Program-made: the position numbers and the translations under genes
Notes under the pieces: model-generated
Database searches by the model: none
Seen by the model: the letters and a program-made list of their open reading frames with translations, nothing else
Told to the model about the DNA's origin: nothing
In this document: positions 26,901 to 34,904 of the stretch, piece by piece
Numbering within the stretch: position 1 is the first letter of the stretch
Layout of the letters: each line of letters begins with the position of its first letter
Assembly (NCBI RefSeq): GCF_028747205.1
Contig: NZ_CP112880.1
Span: forward strand, 2,046,001-2,110,000
Direction: 5' to 3'
From: Streptomyces sp. CA-278952
Lineage (GTDB): Bacteria > Actinomycetota > Actinomycetes > Streptomycetales > Streptomycetaceae
Length of the DNA: 64,000 bases

Positions 26901-27084
26901 TCGGCGCCGAGGCGCGCGGCTCTTCGCGGGGGTTCGCCGGCACCGCTCGCTCCGGCCCGGCCGCGGCTTCGGCGTGGCCGGTCCGGGGCAGGAATCCGGC
27001 CATCGGCGGGTGCTGTGCTCCATCGGCGCGGGCGGCCGCAACCGTCCGCCCGTCCGCGTCGGATCGTCTCTCCATGGCCAGCAC
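23986..27084 (-). CDS. Membrane PAS-GGDEF-EAL c-di-GMP signalling protein with degenerate EAL site
   Basis: 1032 residues. A disordered Pro/Ala N-terminus (1-110) is followed by about nine membrane helices (about 115-420) and a PAS domain (about 445-560, FRSLVQGSSDVIMIAAPNG). Then comes a GGDEF domain with HDPLTDLPNRALF, RAGD (I-site RxxD) and ARLGGDEF, all intact for diguanylate cyclase activity and product inhibition. The C-terminal EAL domain is altered: AAQAR replaces EALxR, the NLS position reads RLSAAR, and DDFG reads DGFG. So phosphodiesterase activity is probably lost and the domain may only bind c-di-GMP. It lies directly upstream of ilvBNC on the same strand; the ilvB promoter overlaps its end. 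The exact start is uncertain (ATG 27084 or 27075). Confidence 0.88.
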   Translation of the reverse strand: MLAMERRSDADGRTVAAARADGAQHPPMAGFLPRTGHAEAAAGPERAVPANPREEPRASAPSTSVPGSSVPCAGVPGAGEHVPGGPGAGSPPVSALGALLAPRSATGTTGLRSRILLGVVCAGYSVGAALGWGSPRVAVIMGDFGLAAAALIAAVSCFLYARAVRGRLRPAWLLFSLSSAMAACGNAVWGWYEVILGVAVPTPSLADVFFLCFAPPAIVGLLVLAKRPVTRAGWVCLALDAWLIGGSLLTLAWSLALAHTTHLAGAQDTSVAPAALSLAYPLLDIVLVSMVLALHFRRAGVNRSAVNTAIAALALTVLSDAVFTSPLLRSTYHSGQLLDAGWFAGSLLLAYAPWGARPGARPSARPGPPRAIASRPIAGSLAALTPYLAAAVCTLGILYNVVDGRRVDRVVIFTGCTVVLALVVRQGIMLLDNISLTQELAQKENHFRSLVQGSSDVIMIAAPNGTLRYVSPAAAGVYGREAEGLVGSELSSIIHPEDLGRFVHEVRRFLAAPPHEEPTTRIECRFRSGTGDWLHVESTVNRHQGGLLLNSRDVTERVRLQAQLQHNAEHDPLTDLPNRALFTARVRQALGGRRSGDPGTAVLFIDLDGFKAVNDTIGHQAGDELLVQAGRRLQDSVRAGDTAARLGGDEFAALIMGDGTRDQGAREYQVHEIADRLRLTLSQPYRIGPSEVRVAASIGVAFAEPAISPTDLMRNADLAMYRAKAGGKDRVELYAPQMQADVVRRSELATRLRTALREGEFALLHQPVVHLASGSVAAVAAQARWRSAQGILFTPAEFLRVSGDDDRTAELGRWLLEEAVAQAADRARAGHPVAVSVRLSAARLLEAASPPGSIEALLTRHGLPSGALMIEVADSDPRVSFDALEQRLVALRRLGVRIALDGFGSGFAAINALRRLPIDVLKLDRNLVEGVVESARLHKITSGLLRIACDLGLQSVADGVDVPEQVLALRAMGCTHGQGMAFSGPLDEYRLRRALVRGEFPVPGIPSPRPVMAGGSIPLLTGSHAETPVPPT

Positions 27085-27274
27085 ATCGCCCGTCGCCCCC
27101 TCGCGTTCCGGTGCTCCCCCCGCGCCGTCCCTTCCACGGCGCAGCCCCCCGGACCGGACGATACACCAGATCCGTCACTCAGGGCCATAGATTCTCTACG
27201 CTCCGTGACGAAGTGCGAGGTGAGCGGCACTGCGTGCATCCGGACCGCGCCGTAGCGTGGCCGCTACGGCGGGG

Positions 27275-28222
27275 TCAGCCGGTGGTGGTCACGACGTTGC
27301 GCACCGGCTCTCCGGCGGCGAACCGGGTGAGCTGTGCGGCCAGCAGCCGCTTGGCACGCGGTTCGAACGCCGAGGTGCTGCCGCCCACATGAGGCGTGAT
27401 CAAGACATTCGGAGCATGCCAGAGAGGATGGCCCTCGGGCAGGGGTTCCGGGTCGGTCACATCGAGTGCGGCCCGCAGCCGTCCGGATGCGAGTTCGGAC
27501 AGCAGGGCCTTGGTGTCGACGACCGGGCCTCGGGCGACGTTGACGAGGAGGGCTCCGTCAGGCATCGCGGCGAGGAAGTCGGCGCCCACCAGCCCCTGTG
27601 TGGACGGGTTCAGCGGGGTGGAGAGGATCACGACGTCGGCCTCGGGCAGCAGGGCGGGCAGATCGTCGAGCGCCTGTACGGGACCGCGTGCGGTGGTCCG
27701 TGCGGAGCGCGCGACGCGCGCCACCCGCGCGCACTCGAAGGGGGCGAGCCGGTCCTCGATGGCCGAGCCGATGGATCCGTACCCCACGATGAGGACGGAC
27801 TTGTCGGCGAGCGCCGGGTAGAAGCCGGACCGCCACTCCTCCTTGTCCTGACCGTGGACGAAGGCGGGGAGCCCGCGCAGGGACGCGAGGATCAGGGCGA
27901 GCGTCAGCTCGGCGGTGGACGCCTCGTGCACTCCCTTGGCGTTGCAGAGGCGTACGCCGGCGGGAAGCAGTCCGAGGCCCGGCTCCACGTGGTCGATGCC
28001 CGCGGAGAGCGTCTGCACCACCCGGACGGCGCTCATCGAGGCGAACGGGCGCACCGCGACCTCGGGACCCTTCAGGTAGGGAACGACGTAGTAGGCACAG
28101 TCGGCCGGGTCCCCCGGGTAGTCCGGTTCACCGTCCCAGAAGAGATAGTTGAGGCCCTCGGGCAGGCCGTCGATCTCGTCGGCCGGGTAGGGCAGCCACA
28201 CGTCGTGAGTCGTCGCAGTCAT
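27275..28222 (-). CDS. D-isomer-specific 2-hydroxyacid dehydrogenase
   Basis: 315 residues, NAD(P)-dependent oxidoreductase of the phosphoglycerate-dehydrogenase superfamily acting on an unidentified 2-keto/2-hydroxy acid. Motifs: VGYGSIGSAIEDRL (Rossmann), substrate-binding LSAGIDHVEPG, VNVARGPVVDTKAL with the catalytic Arg, DVTDPEPLPEGHPLW with Glu, and ITPHVGGS with His. It has no ACT or regulatory domain, so it is not SerA. The ATG has only weak ribosome-binding sequence. Divergent from the aldo/keto reductase across 294 bases of noncoding sequence in which I see no gene. Confidence 0.9.
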   Translation of the reverse strand: MTATTHDVWLPYPADEIDGLPEGLNYLFWDGEPDYPGDPADCAYYVVPYLKGPEVAVRPFASMSAVRVVQTLSAGIDHVEPGLGLLPAGVRLCNAKGVHEASTAELTLALILASLRGLPAFVHGQDKEEWRSGFYPALADKSVLIVGYGSIGSAIEDRLAPFECARVARVARSARTTARGPVQALDDLPALLPEADVVILSTPLNPSTQGLVGADFLAAMPDGALLVNVARGPVVDTKALLSELASGRLRAALDVTDPEPLPEGHPLWHAPNVLITPHVGGSTSAFEPRAKRLLAAQLTRFAAGEPVRNVVTTTG

Positions 28223-28516
28223 GGTCAGGAGGCTATGCGACAGATGTGCGAGCGCTCCAGGGATGCGCCGGCGGTGCGGTCACCACCGCGAGCAGCCATC
28301 CGTGCGGGTAGGCCGGGCATCGGCGTATCGTCACATCGCCCAAACGCTTCCGTCAATCACTCACCGAACTCCCCCGACAGGGACCTGCGTCGTGGATCGG
28401 GCGGGCGTGAGAGTCCGGGTCCGGGACCGTGCTCTCGCGCCGTCTCCGGAAGAGCCGCCCGTGGACCGCGGCGGACGGGAGGGCGGAAGGGCTCGTCCAG
28501 GAAAGGGTTCGGGGAG

Positions 28517-29509
28517 TTGGAGAGCAGGACTATCGGGGCGGCGGGGCTTGCCGTGGGGGCGGTCGGTCTCGGCTGTATGCCGATGAGCTGGGGTTACAGC
28601 GCGTCGCAGCGGCTCGGAGACCGTTCGGTGCGGACGGTGCACGCGGCGCTGGACGCGGGCGTCCGGCTGCTCGACACCGCGGACATGTACGGACCGTTCA
28701 CCAACGAGCTGCTGGTGGGGCGGGCGCTGAAGGGTCGCCGCCGGGAGGCGTTCGTCTCCACCAAGTGCGGGCTGCTGGTGGGCGATCAGCACATCGTCGC
28801 CAACGGCCGGCCGGGGTATGTCCGGCGGGCCTGTGACGCCTCGCTGCGGCGGCTCCAGACGGATGTGATCGACCTGTACCAGCTGCACCGTGCCGACCCC
28901 GAGGTGCCGGTGGAGGAGACCTGGGGTGCGATGGCGGAGCTGGTGACCGCGGGCAAGGTGCGCTCGCTCGGGCTGTGCGCGGTGGGGGCGCGGGCCCCGC
29001 GCCGGTCGGGTGCGGGACCGCATGAGGGAACGATCCGGCAGTTGGAGCGGATCCAGCAGGTCTTCCCGGTGAGCGCCGTCGAGGCGGAGCTGTCGGTGTG
29101 GTCGCGCGAGGCGCTGGCGGAGCTGCTGCCGTGGTGTGTGGCGCGCGGGGTCGGGCTGCTGGCCGCGATGCCGCTGGGCAGCGGCTATCTGACCGGGACG
29201 CTGAAGCCGGGCCAGGGGTTCGAGCCGGAGGATCTGCGGGCCAGGCATCCGCGGTTCACGGCGGAGGTGATGGCGGCGAACCAGCCGGTGGTGGCCGGTC
29301 TGCGGCGGGTTGCGGAGCGGCGCGGGGCGACCGTGGCCCAGGTGGCGCTGGCGTGGGTACTGCGCCAGGGGCCGCATGTGGTGCCGGTGCCGGGGGCGAA
29401 GCGGGAGCAGTGGGCGGTGGAGAACGCCGGGGCCGCGCGGGTGGTCCTGGACGACCGGGACCTGGCGGAGATCGACGGCCTCCCCGCCGCCCGCGAGTCG
29501 TGGGACTGA
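28517..29509 (+). CDS. Aldo/keto reductase
   Basis: 330 residues from TTG at 28517 (AGGAAAGGG lies about 10 bases upstream). NADPH-dependent (alpha/beta)8 barrel reducing carbonyl groups. Motifs: GLGCMPMSWGY, LLDTADMYGPFTNELLVGRAL with catalytic Asp and Tyr, AFVSTKCGL with Lys, DVIDLYQLHRADP with His, and C-terminal VPVPGAKREQWAVENAGA for cofactor binding. It resembles the AKR13/YghZ-like general group. It is not clearly in an operon; followed by a GC hairpin and a 10-base G run. Confidence 0.88.
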   Translation: MESRTIGAAGLAVGAVGLGCMPMSWGYSASQRLGDRSVRTVHAALDAGVRLLDTADMYGPFTNELLVGRALKGRRREAFVSTKCGLLVGDQHIVANGRPGYVRRACDASLRRLQTDVIDLYQLHRADPEVPVEETWGAMAELVTAGKVRSLGLCAVGARAPRRSGAGPHEGTIRQLERIQQVFPVSAVEAELSVWSREALAELLPWCVARGVGLLAAMPLGSGYLTGTLKPGQGFEPEDLRARHPRFTAEVMAANQPVVAGLRRVAERRGATVAQVALAWVLRQGPHVVPVPGAKREQWAVENAGAARVVLDDRDLAEIDGLPAARESWD

Positions 29510-29553
29510 GCGTCACGGGAGCGGTGGTCGGGGGGTGGTCGGGGGGGGGGAAG

Positions 29554-29571
29554 GGGCGCCGTCCGGCGCCC
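29554..29571 (+). terminator. Hairpin after the aldo/keto reductase gene
   Basis: GGGCGCC-GTCC-GGCGCCC, perfect 7-bp stem with a tetraloop, 45 bases after the stop and just behind a run of ten G at 29541-29550. Confidence 0.5.
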
Positions 29572-29612
29572 GGCGGGAGAATGGGCGCATCGGGAACTCC
29601 TGGGCCGGCCAC

Positions 29613-29637
29613 GGTGTAGGAACAAGGTGTAGGAGCA
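29613..29637. repeat. Short direct repeats upstream of the sugar dehydrogenase lipoprotein gene
   Basis: GGTGTAGGAACA (29613-29624) and GGTGTAGGAGCA (29626-29637), 13-base period, one mismatch, 34 bases upstream of the start codon. Possibly a regulator site or a chance duplication. Confidence 0.35.
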
Positions 29638-29670
29638 GGTAGTCGGGCAACCGTCGAAAGGATCGGTTCC

Positions 29671-30882
29671 GTGCGTGGTGCTCTGTTCGGACCTGTGCAG
29701 TCCCCGGCGATGCGCAGGGGGGTGGTGGCCGTGCTGGCGTCGGCCGCGCTGTTGCTGACCGCCGGGTGTTCCGGCGATGGGGACGGGGGCCCGTCCGGGC
29801 AGCCCGCCGGCTCCCCGAGCGCCTCGGGGGGCTCCGCTCCCCCGGCCTCCCCGAGCCGGTCGGCCGGTCTGCCGCCGGCGAAGGGCTCGGCGAAGGTGGT
29901 CTCGACGCTGACCGAGGGCCTGAAGTCGCCCTGGGGCCTGGCCGCGCTGCCGGGCGGTGACCTGCTGGTCTCCTCGCGCGACGAGGGCACGGTCCACCGG
30001 ATCGACGGCGAGAGCGGGGAGCAGACGCTGCTGGGCTCGGTGCCCGGGGTCTCCCCGGCGGGCGAGGGCGGGCTGCTCGGGCTCGCCGTCTCGTCCACGT
30101 TCGGCGCGGACCAGTTGGTGTACGCCTACTTCACCACCACGTCCGACAACCGGATCGTCCGCATGAGTTACGACGAGAAGCGTCCGGCGGGACAGCAGCT
30201 GGGGGCCCCGGACACCATCCTGCGGGGCATCCCCAAGGGCAGCGTCCACAACGGGGGCCGGATCGCCTTCGGCCCGGACAAGATGCTGTACGCGGGCACC
30301 GGCGAGACCGGGGACACCGGGCTGGCCCAGGACAAGGAGTCGCTGGCGGGGAAGATCCTGCGGATGACCCCGGACGGGGAGCCGGTGCACGGCAATCCGG
30401 AGGCGGACTCGGTAGTGTATTCGTACGGGCACCGCAATGTGCAGGGGCTCGCCTGGGACGCGGAGAAGCGGCTGTGGGCCGCCGAGTTCGGCCAGAACAC
30501 CTGGGACGAGCTGAATCTGATCGAGCCCGGCGGGAACTACGGCTGGCCCGAGGCCGAGGGCCGGGAGGGCGGGGACGGGTTCATCGACCCGGTGGCGCAG
30601 TGGAAGACCTCCGAGGCCTCCCCCAGCGGGATCGCGTACGCGGAGGGCTCGATCTGGATGGCCGGGCTGCGCGGCGAGCGGCTCTGGCGCATTCCGCTGT
30701 CCGGCGAGAAGGCGGAGGAACCTTATGCCGACCCCCAGTCGTTCCTGGAGGAGAAGCACGGCCGCCTGCGCACTGTGGTGAGTGCGGGGAGCGACCGCCT
30801 GTGGCTGGTCACCAGCAACACGGACGGACGGGGTACGCGGAAGCCCGGGGACGACAGGATCCTCCAGGTGGAAGTGGGCTAG
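29671..30882 (+). CDS. Lipoprotein with PQQ-type glucose/sorbosone dehydrogenase domain
   Basis: 403 residues from GTG at 29671 (GAAAGGA upstream). An N-terminal signal with lipobox LLTAGC (Cys about 30) makes it a surface lipoprotein, followed by a Ser/Pro/Gly spacer to about residue 65. The rest is a six-bladed beta-propeller of the soluble glucose-dehydrogenase (GSDH/YliI) family: SPWGLAALPGGDLLVSSRDEG, GEGGLLGLAVS, VHNGGRIAFGPDKMLYAGTGE, YGHRNVQGLAWD and DELNLIEPGGNYGWP. The family oxidises aldoses with PQQ, but no PQQ synthesis genes are nearby, so the cofactor must come from elsewhere or activity is lost. The downstream small gene is on the same strand. Confidence 0.9.
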   Translation: MRGALFGPVQSPAMRRGVVAVLASAALLLTAGCSGDGDGGPSGQPAGSPSASGGSAPPASPSRSAGLPPAKGSAKVVSTLTEGLKSPWGLAALPGGDLLVSSRDEGTVHRIDGESGEQTLLGSVPGVSPAGEGGLLGLAVSSTFGADQLVYAYFTTTSDNRIVRMSYDEKRPAGQQLGAPDTILRGIPKGSVHNGGRIAFGPDKMLYAGTGETGDTGLAQDKESLAGKILRMTPDGEPVHGNPEADSVVYSYGHRNVQGLAWDAEKRLWAAEFGQNTWDELNLIEPGGNYGWPEAEGREGGDGFIDPVAQWKTSEASPSGIAYAEGSIWMAGLRGERLWRIPLSGEKAEEPYADPQSFLEEKHGRLRTVVSAGSDRLWLVTSNTDGRGTRKPGDDRILQVEVG

Positions 30883-30920
30883 CCCTCCGCCCGCGCGGCA
30901 TGCGGGAGGGAGCACGGCCG

Positions 30921-31241
30921 GTGTTCAATTTCTTCGAGGAGCTTTTCGCCCCGGGGCGCAAGCACGTCTCCGACGAGCAGAGGCGGCTGGAGCTGAGCCG
31001 GGTGGATCTCGGCATCGGCGATCCGAACCGGGGGCCGATAGACCTCACCGCGGGGAAGGTGACCGTCCGTGCTCCCGCCCCGGGCCCCGCTCCCGGCATG
31101 GCCCCGGACGGCGCCGCCGGCCCGCGGAACGGCCGCGTGCTTCCGGCCGCGCCCGAGCAGGATGCCGTCCTGGACCGGCCGGGACCCGGGAAGCCGGTGA
31201 GCGGGTCCGAGCGGCGCGCGGACGAGGAGCCCCGGACGTAA
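30921..31241 (+). CDS. DUF6191-type small protein
   Basis: 106 residues from GTG at 30921, preceded by GGGAGGGAG. The conserved N-terminal part (VFNFFEELFAPGRKHVSDEQ, then RRLELSRVDLGIGDPNRGPIDLTAGKV) is typical of a short actinomycete family of unknown function annotated DUF6191. The C-terminal 50 residues are low complexity, Pro/Ala/Arg-rich. No membrane segment or known motif. It starts 38 bases after the lipoprotein gene and may be cotranscribed. It converges on the LuxR regulator gene. Confidence 0.75.
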   Translation: MFNFFEELFAPGRKHVSDEQRRLELSRVDLGIGDPNRGPIDLTAGKVTVRAPAPGPAPGMAPDGAAGPRNGRVLPAAPEQDAVLDRPGPGKPVSGSERRADEEPRT

Positions 31242-31256
31242 GGACGTGACCACGGC

Positions 31257-34200
31257 CTACGCGGCCGGGTAGAGGCGGAGGCGGTGGGCGAGGGCCGCCG
31301 CCTCGCCGCGGCTGGAGACGCCGAGCTTGGCCAGGATGTGGGAGACGTGCACGCTCGCGGTCTTCGGCGAGATGAACAGCTCCTCGGCGATCCTGCGGTT
31401 GGTGTGCCCGGCCGCGACCAGCCGGTGCACGTCCTGCTCGCGCGGGGTCAGCCCGAAGGACGCCACGGCGGCGATGGCGGGGTCCTGTCCGTCGGCCGCC
31501 GCGGGTTCGGGGCTCCCGCCGGCGGATACGGCGGTCAGGACGGCCGGGTGGATCCCGGCGTCGGGGCCGGGTGCCGTGCCGGAGCCGTCCAGGGTGATGC
31601 GGGCGCGGGCCGCCAGCTGTTCGACGGCCTCGGCGAGCGGGCGGGCGCCGAGCCGGTGGGCGGCCTCCTGGGCGCGGTGGAGCAGGGCCGTGGCGGTGGA
31701 CCGGTCGCCGGGGGCGATGAGCAGGGACTCCGCCCAGCGGCGGTGGATCTGGGCCAGTTCGTAGGGGCGGCTCAGCGGACCGAAGGCCTCGGCGGCGCGC
31801 GCCCAGTGTCCGGGGGTGTCCGTGCCGTCCGCGCGGGCCAGCTCCGCTTCGACGAGGACGCCGTGGGCCGCCCACACGGGGACGAGCATCGGGAGGCTCT
31901 TCGCGCACCGGCGGATCAGCGCGAGCAGCTCCGGGCGGCCCGGTTCCGCGGCGGGCAGCCCGCGGGCGTCCGCCTCGATCATGGCGGCGGTCTGGAGCAG
32001 CGGCAGGGCGTAGCGCTGGGTGCCGGGCGGGAAGCCGTGCCGGGCCAGCTCCCCGAACGCGTCCCGCGCCTCGGCGAGCCTGCCCTGGGCCGCGGCCAGG
32101 AGCATGGTGTGCCGGACGGGGGCGATCAGGTGCTGGGGCTGCGGATCGCGCTGGCCGAAGTGCTTGCGGGTCAGGGCGAGCAGCTCCTCGCCCTCGGCGA
32201 AGTCCCCGCGGGCGACGGCCAGTTCGGTACGGCGGAGGGTGGCGACGCCCTTGGCCCGGGGGCCCAGCGCCAGGCGGGCGGCGGACGCGGCGGCGGCCTC
32301 GCTCTGGGCCCAGTGCCCGAGGGAGAACAGGGACTGCGACTGGTTGGCGTACACCCAGGCCCCGGAGTCGGCCAGGCCGTGGCTGTGGCATATCTCGATG
32401 CCGTGGTCGGCGGCGGCGACGGCCTCCAGCGAGCGGCCCATCGCTTCGAGCGAGGAGGGCAGGTTGACGCTGACCCGGCCCAGCAGGTTCATGAGGTGCA
32501 GCTTCTCGGCACGGTCCCGGACCGCGTACATCTCGGCGAGGCCGTCCTCGACGCCGCCCGCGTCCGCGGTGAGCCAGCCCCGGGTGAGGCGGGCGTGCAG
32601 CTCGATGTACTCGTCGCCGACGAGCCGGGCGTACTCCACCGCGCGGTCGCTGTCGGCAAGCGCCTGCGGGCCCGGCTGGTGCAGCGCCCGCCAACTGGCC
32701 ACGTTGGTCAGCACGTCGGCCTGTACCGGGGACGGCGGCAGCCCGCGCACCAGTTCCTGTGCGGTGGCCAGCTCCTCCCAGCCGTCCCCCTTGTCGAGCC
32801 CCTGCACCAGCCGGCTGCGCTGCACCCAGAACCAGGCCTCGCGCAGCGGGTCCGCCTCGGACGCCAGGACCCGCATCGCCTTCTTGGAGATGGCCAGGGC
32901 GCGTTTGCGGTCGCCGCCGAAATGGGCGGCGACGGTGGCCTCGGCCATCACGTCCAGGTAGCGCAGCGGAGTGTTCTCCGGGTCGCAGCCGGAGGCCGGG
33001 TAGACCTCCGCGTAGTCGAAGGGGCGCAGGGTGGCGAGCACCGCGTCGGGGACGTCGTCCCAGAGCTCCATCGCCCGCTCCAGCAGTCTCAGTTGCTCGG
33101 AGTAGGCGTAGCGCCGGCGGGCCTCGACCGCGGCCCTGAGCACGGCGGGCAGGGCCTTGGCGGCGTCGTGGGCGGCGTACCAGTAGCTGGCGAGGCGGGT
33201 GGCGCGTTCGTCGTCGCGGACGAGGGAGGGGTCGGCCTCCAGGGCTTCGGCGTACCGGCGGTTGACGCGGGTGCGTTCACCGGGGAGCAGGTCGTCGCTG
33301 ACGGCCTCGCGGACCAGGGAGTGCCGGAAGCGGTAGCCGTCGTTGTCGGGCGAGGGTCGCAGCAGGTTGGCGCCGACGGCGGCGCGCAGGGCCTCGTCGA
33401 GGTCGGCCTCGGCGAGGCCGGCGACGGTGGCCAGCAGTTCGTGTTCGACGGAGGAGCCGCCCTCGGCGACCAGCCTGGCGATCCGCTGGGCGTGCTCGGG
33501 GAGCGCCTCCACGCGGACGAGCAGGAGGTCGCGGAGCGATTCGGTCAGGCCGGAGCTGTCGCCGCAGCACTCCAGGGAGCGGGCCAGCTCCTCGACGAAG
33601 AAGGCGTTGCCGTCGGAGCGGTCGAAGATCTCGTCGACGAGTGCGGCCGCGGGGGTCTCGGCGAGGATGCCGGCGAGCTGGCGGCCGACCTCGTCGTGGC
33701 TGAACCGGTCGAGTTCGACGCGGGTGACGGTGCGCAGCCGGTCCAGCTCCGCGAGGAGCGGGCGCAGGGGGTGGCGGCGGTGGATGTCGTCGGCGCGGTA
33801 GGTGCCGACGACCATGAGGCGGCCGCTGCCGAGGGTGCGGAAGAGGTAGGCGAGCAGGTGCCGGGTGGAGGCGTCCGCCCAGTGCAGGTCCTCCAGGACG
33901 AGGACGACCACGCGTTCGGCGGAGATCCGCTCCAGCAGCCGTACGGTGAGTTCGAAGAGGCGGGCGATGCTGTGCTCGTCGGTCGCGTCCCGGTGGACCT
34001 CGCCGAGTTCGGGCAGGAGCCGGGCCAGCTCGCCCTCCTGGCCGGCGCAGGCAGCGGCCATCTCCTCGGGCAGGGCCCGGCGCAGGGCGCGCAGGGCGGT
34101 GGGGAAGGGGGCGAACGGCAGTCCTTCGGCCCCGATCTCGACGCAGGACCCGACGGCGACGACGGCGTCGCGCCGTTCGGCCGCCGTGACGAATTGCTCG

Positions 34201-34406
34201 ACCAGGCGGGTCTTGCCGACGCCGGCCTCGCCGCCGATCAGCAGTGCCTGCGGGTCGCCGGACGCGGCCCGCGCGAGCGCCTCGGTGAGCGCGGCGAACT
34301 CCTCGGCGCGCCCGATGAACACGGGGCTGACTGACCTGGTCTCCACGTCGCCGAGCATCGCATACGCGTACGAGGCGGCGGGAGGCTTTTCGCGCACGGT
34401 GATCAT
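31257..34406 (-). CDS. Large AAA/STAND ATPase regulator with C-terminal LuxR helix-turn-helix
   Basis: 1049 residues from ATG at 34406 (CCGGAG just upstream; an extension to 34499 is less likely). The N-terminal ATPase domain has Walker A GGEAGVGKTRL (about residue 58) and a Walker B VLVLEDLHWADAST (about 165). A long central region of TPR-like helical repeats (about 430-900) follows. The C-terminus is a LuxR/NarL-type DNA-binding domain: FGLTPREQDVHRLVAAGHTN, then RRIAEELFISPKTASVHVSHIL. This is the LAL/MalT-like class, which binds a ligand and ATP to activate transcription. The neighbours give no hint of the target. Divergent or monocistronic; convergent with the DUF6191 gene. Confidence 0.92.
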   Translation of the reverse strand: MITVREKPPAASYAYAMLGDVETRSVSPVFIGRAEEFAALTEALARAASGDPQALLIGGEAGVGKTRLVEQFVTAAERRDAVVAVGSCVEIGAEGLPFAPFPTALRALRRALPEEMAAACAGQEGELARLLPELGEVHRDATDEHSIARLFELTVRLLERISAERVVVLVLEDLHWADASTRHLLAYLFRTLGSGRLMVVGTYRADDIHRRHPLRPLLAELDRLRTVTRVELDRFSHDEVGRQLAGILAETPAAALVDEIFDRSDGNAFFVEELARSLECCGDSSGLTESLRDLLLVRVEALPEHAQRIARLVAEGGSSVEHELLATVAGLAEADLDEALRAAVGANLLRPSPDNDGYRFRHSLVREAVSDDLLPGERTRVNRRYAEALEADPSLVRDDERATRLASYWYAAHDAAKALPAVLRAAVEARRRYAYSEQLRLLERAMELWDDVPDAVLATLRPFDYAEVYPASGCDPENTPLRYLDVMAEATVAAHFGGDRKRALAISKKAMRVLASEADPLREAWFWVQRSRLVQGLDKGDGWEELATAQELVRGLPPSPVQADVLTNVASWRALHQPGPQALADSDRAVEYARLVGDEYIELHARLTRGWLTADAGGVEDGLAEMYAVRDRAEKLHLMNLLGRVSVNLPSSLEAMGRSLEAVAAADHGIEICHSHGLADSGAWVYANQSQSLFSLGHWAQSEAAAASAARLALGPRAKGVATLRRTELAVARGDFAEGEELLALTRKHFGQRDPQPQHLIAPVRHTMLLAAAQGRLAEARDAFGELARHGFPPGTQRYALPLLQTAAMIEADARGLPAAEPGRPELLALIRRCAKSLPMLVPVWAAHGVLVEAELARADGTDTPGHWARAAEAFGPLSRPYELAQIHRRWAESLLIAPGDRSTATALLHRAQEAAHRLGARPLAEAVEQLAARARITLDGSGTAPGPDAGIHPAVLTAVSAGGSPEPAAADGQDPAIAAVASFGLTPREQDVHRLVAAGHTNRRIAEELFISPKTASVHVSHILAKLGVSSRGEAAALAHRLRLYPAA

Positions 34407-34501
34407 GCTCCGGGCGCGGTGCGGGCCCGCCGCGCCCGATCCGCAGGGGGCGTCGGCGGGCCCGGTGACCGGTGCGGGGGCGCTCCCGGTCCCGGGCACC
34501 G

Positions 34502-34678
34502 TCAGGCGGCCGGGGCGAAGCGGGTGCGGTCGCCCTCCACCACCTTCCCTTCGGGATCACCGCGTCCGGAGCGGCGGGCGGCCCGGCGGACGAGGCGGGC
34601 CCGGCCGAGCTCACGCTCGGCGTCGGCCCGGCGGATCAGCTCGGCGGAGGTGGAGCGGTAGAGCTCGTACTCGTACAT
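34502..34678 (-). CDS. Small conserved actinomycete protein (58 aa)
   Basis: 58 residues beginning MYEYELYRSTSAELIRRADA and ending RTRFAPAA; helical and very rich in Arg and Ala. Similar short MYEYELHR.. proteins recur in Streptomyces genomes with no known function. The start follows AGGGGCACCCC. It sits about 95 bases upstream of the LuxR regulator gene, same strand, and may be cotranscribed with it. Confidence 0.7.
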   Translation of the reverse strand: MYEYELYRSTSAELIRRADAERELGRARLVRRAARRSGRGDPEGKVVEGDRTRFAPAA

Positions 34679-34904
34679 GGGGTGCCCCTGGTTCCTGGTC
34701 GTGGCAGCGGACCGGCGGGGTGCCCGGCCGGTCGGCCGGGACCTTGTGTTCGCTGTGTGTCCACTGTCGTCGGCCAGGAGGGGGCGCCGCATCGGGCGAG
34801 TTCCGCATCTTCGTGGCGGTGGGGGCCTTAGAACCTGCCCTCGGGTGTCCGAGGGGTGGGCGGACGCCTTAGGCCCGTGCCGTACGGGGCGGTGAGCAGG
34901 GGGG

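Noticed and set aside
29541..29550. Ten-G run as a phase-variation switch
   Set aside because: It lies between genes rather than in a coding region or promoter spacer. Kept only as a low-interest observation.
31257..34499. LuxR-type giant regulator as sign of an adjacent antibiotic gene cluster
   Set aside because: No polyketide, peptide synthetase or other biosynthetic genes are in the window.
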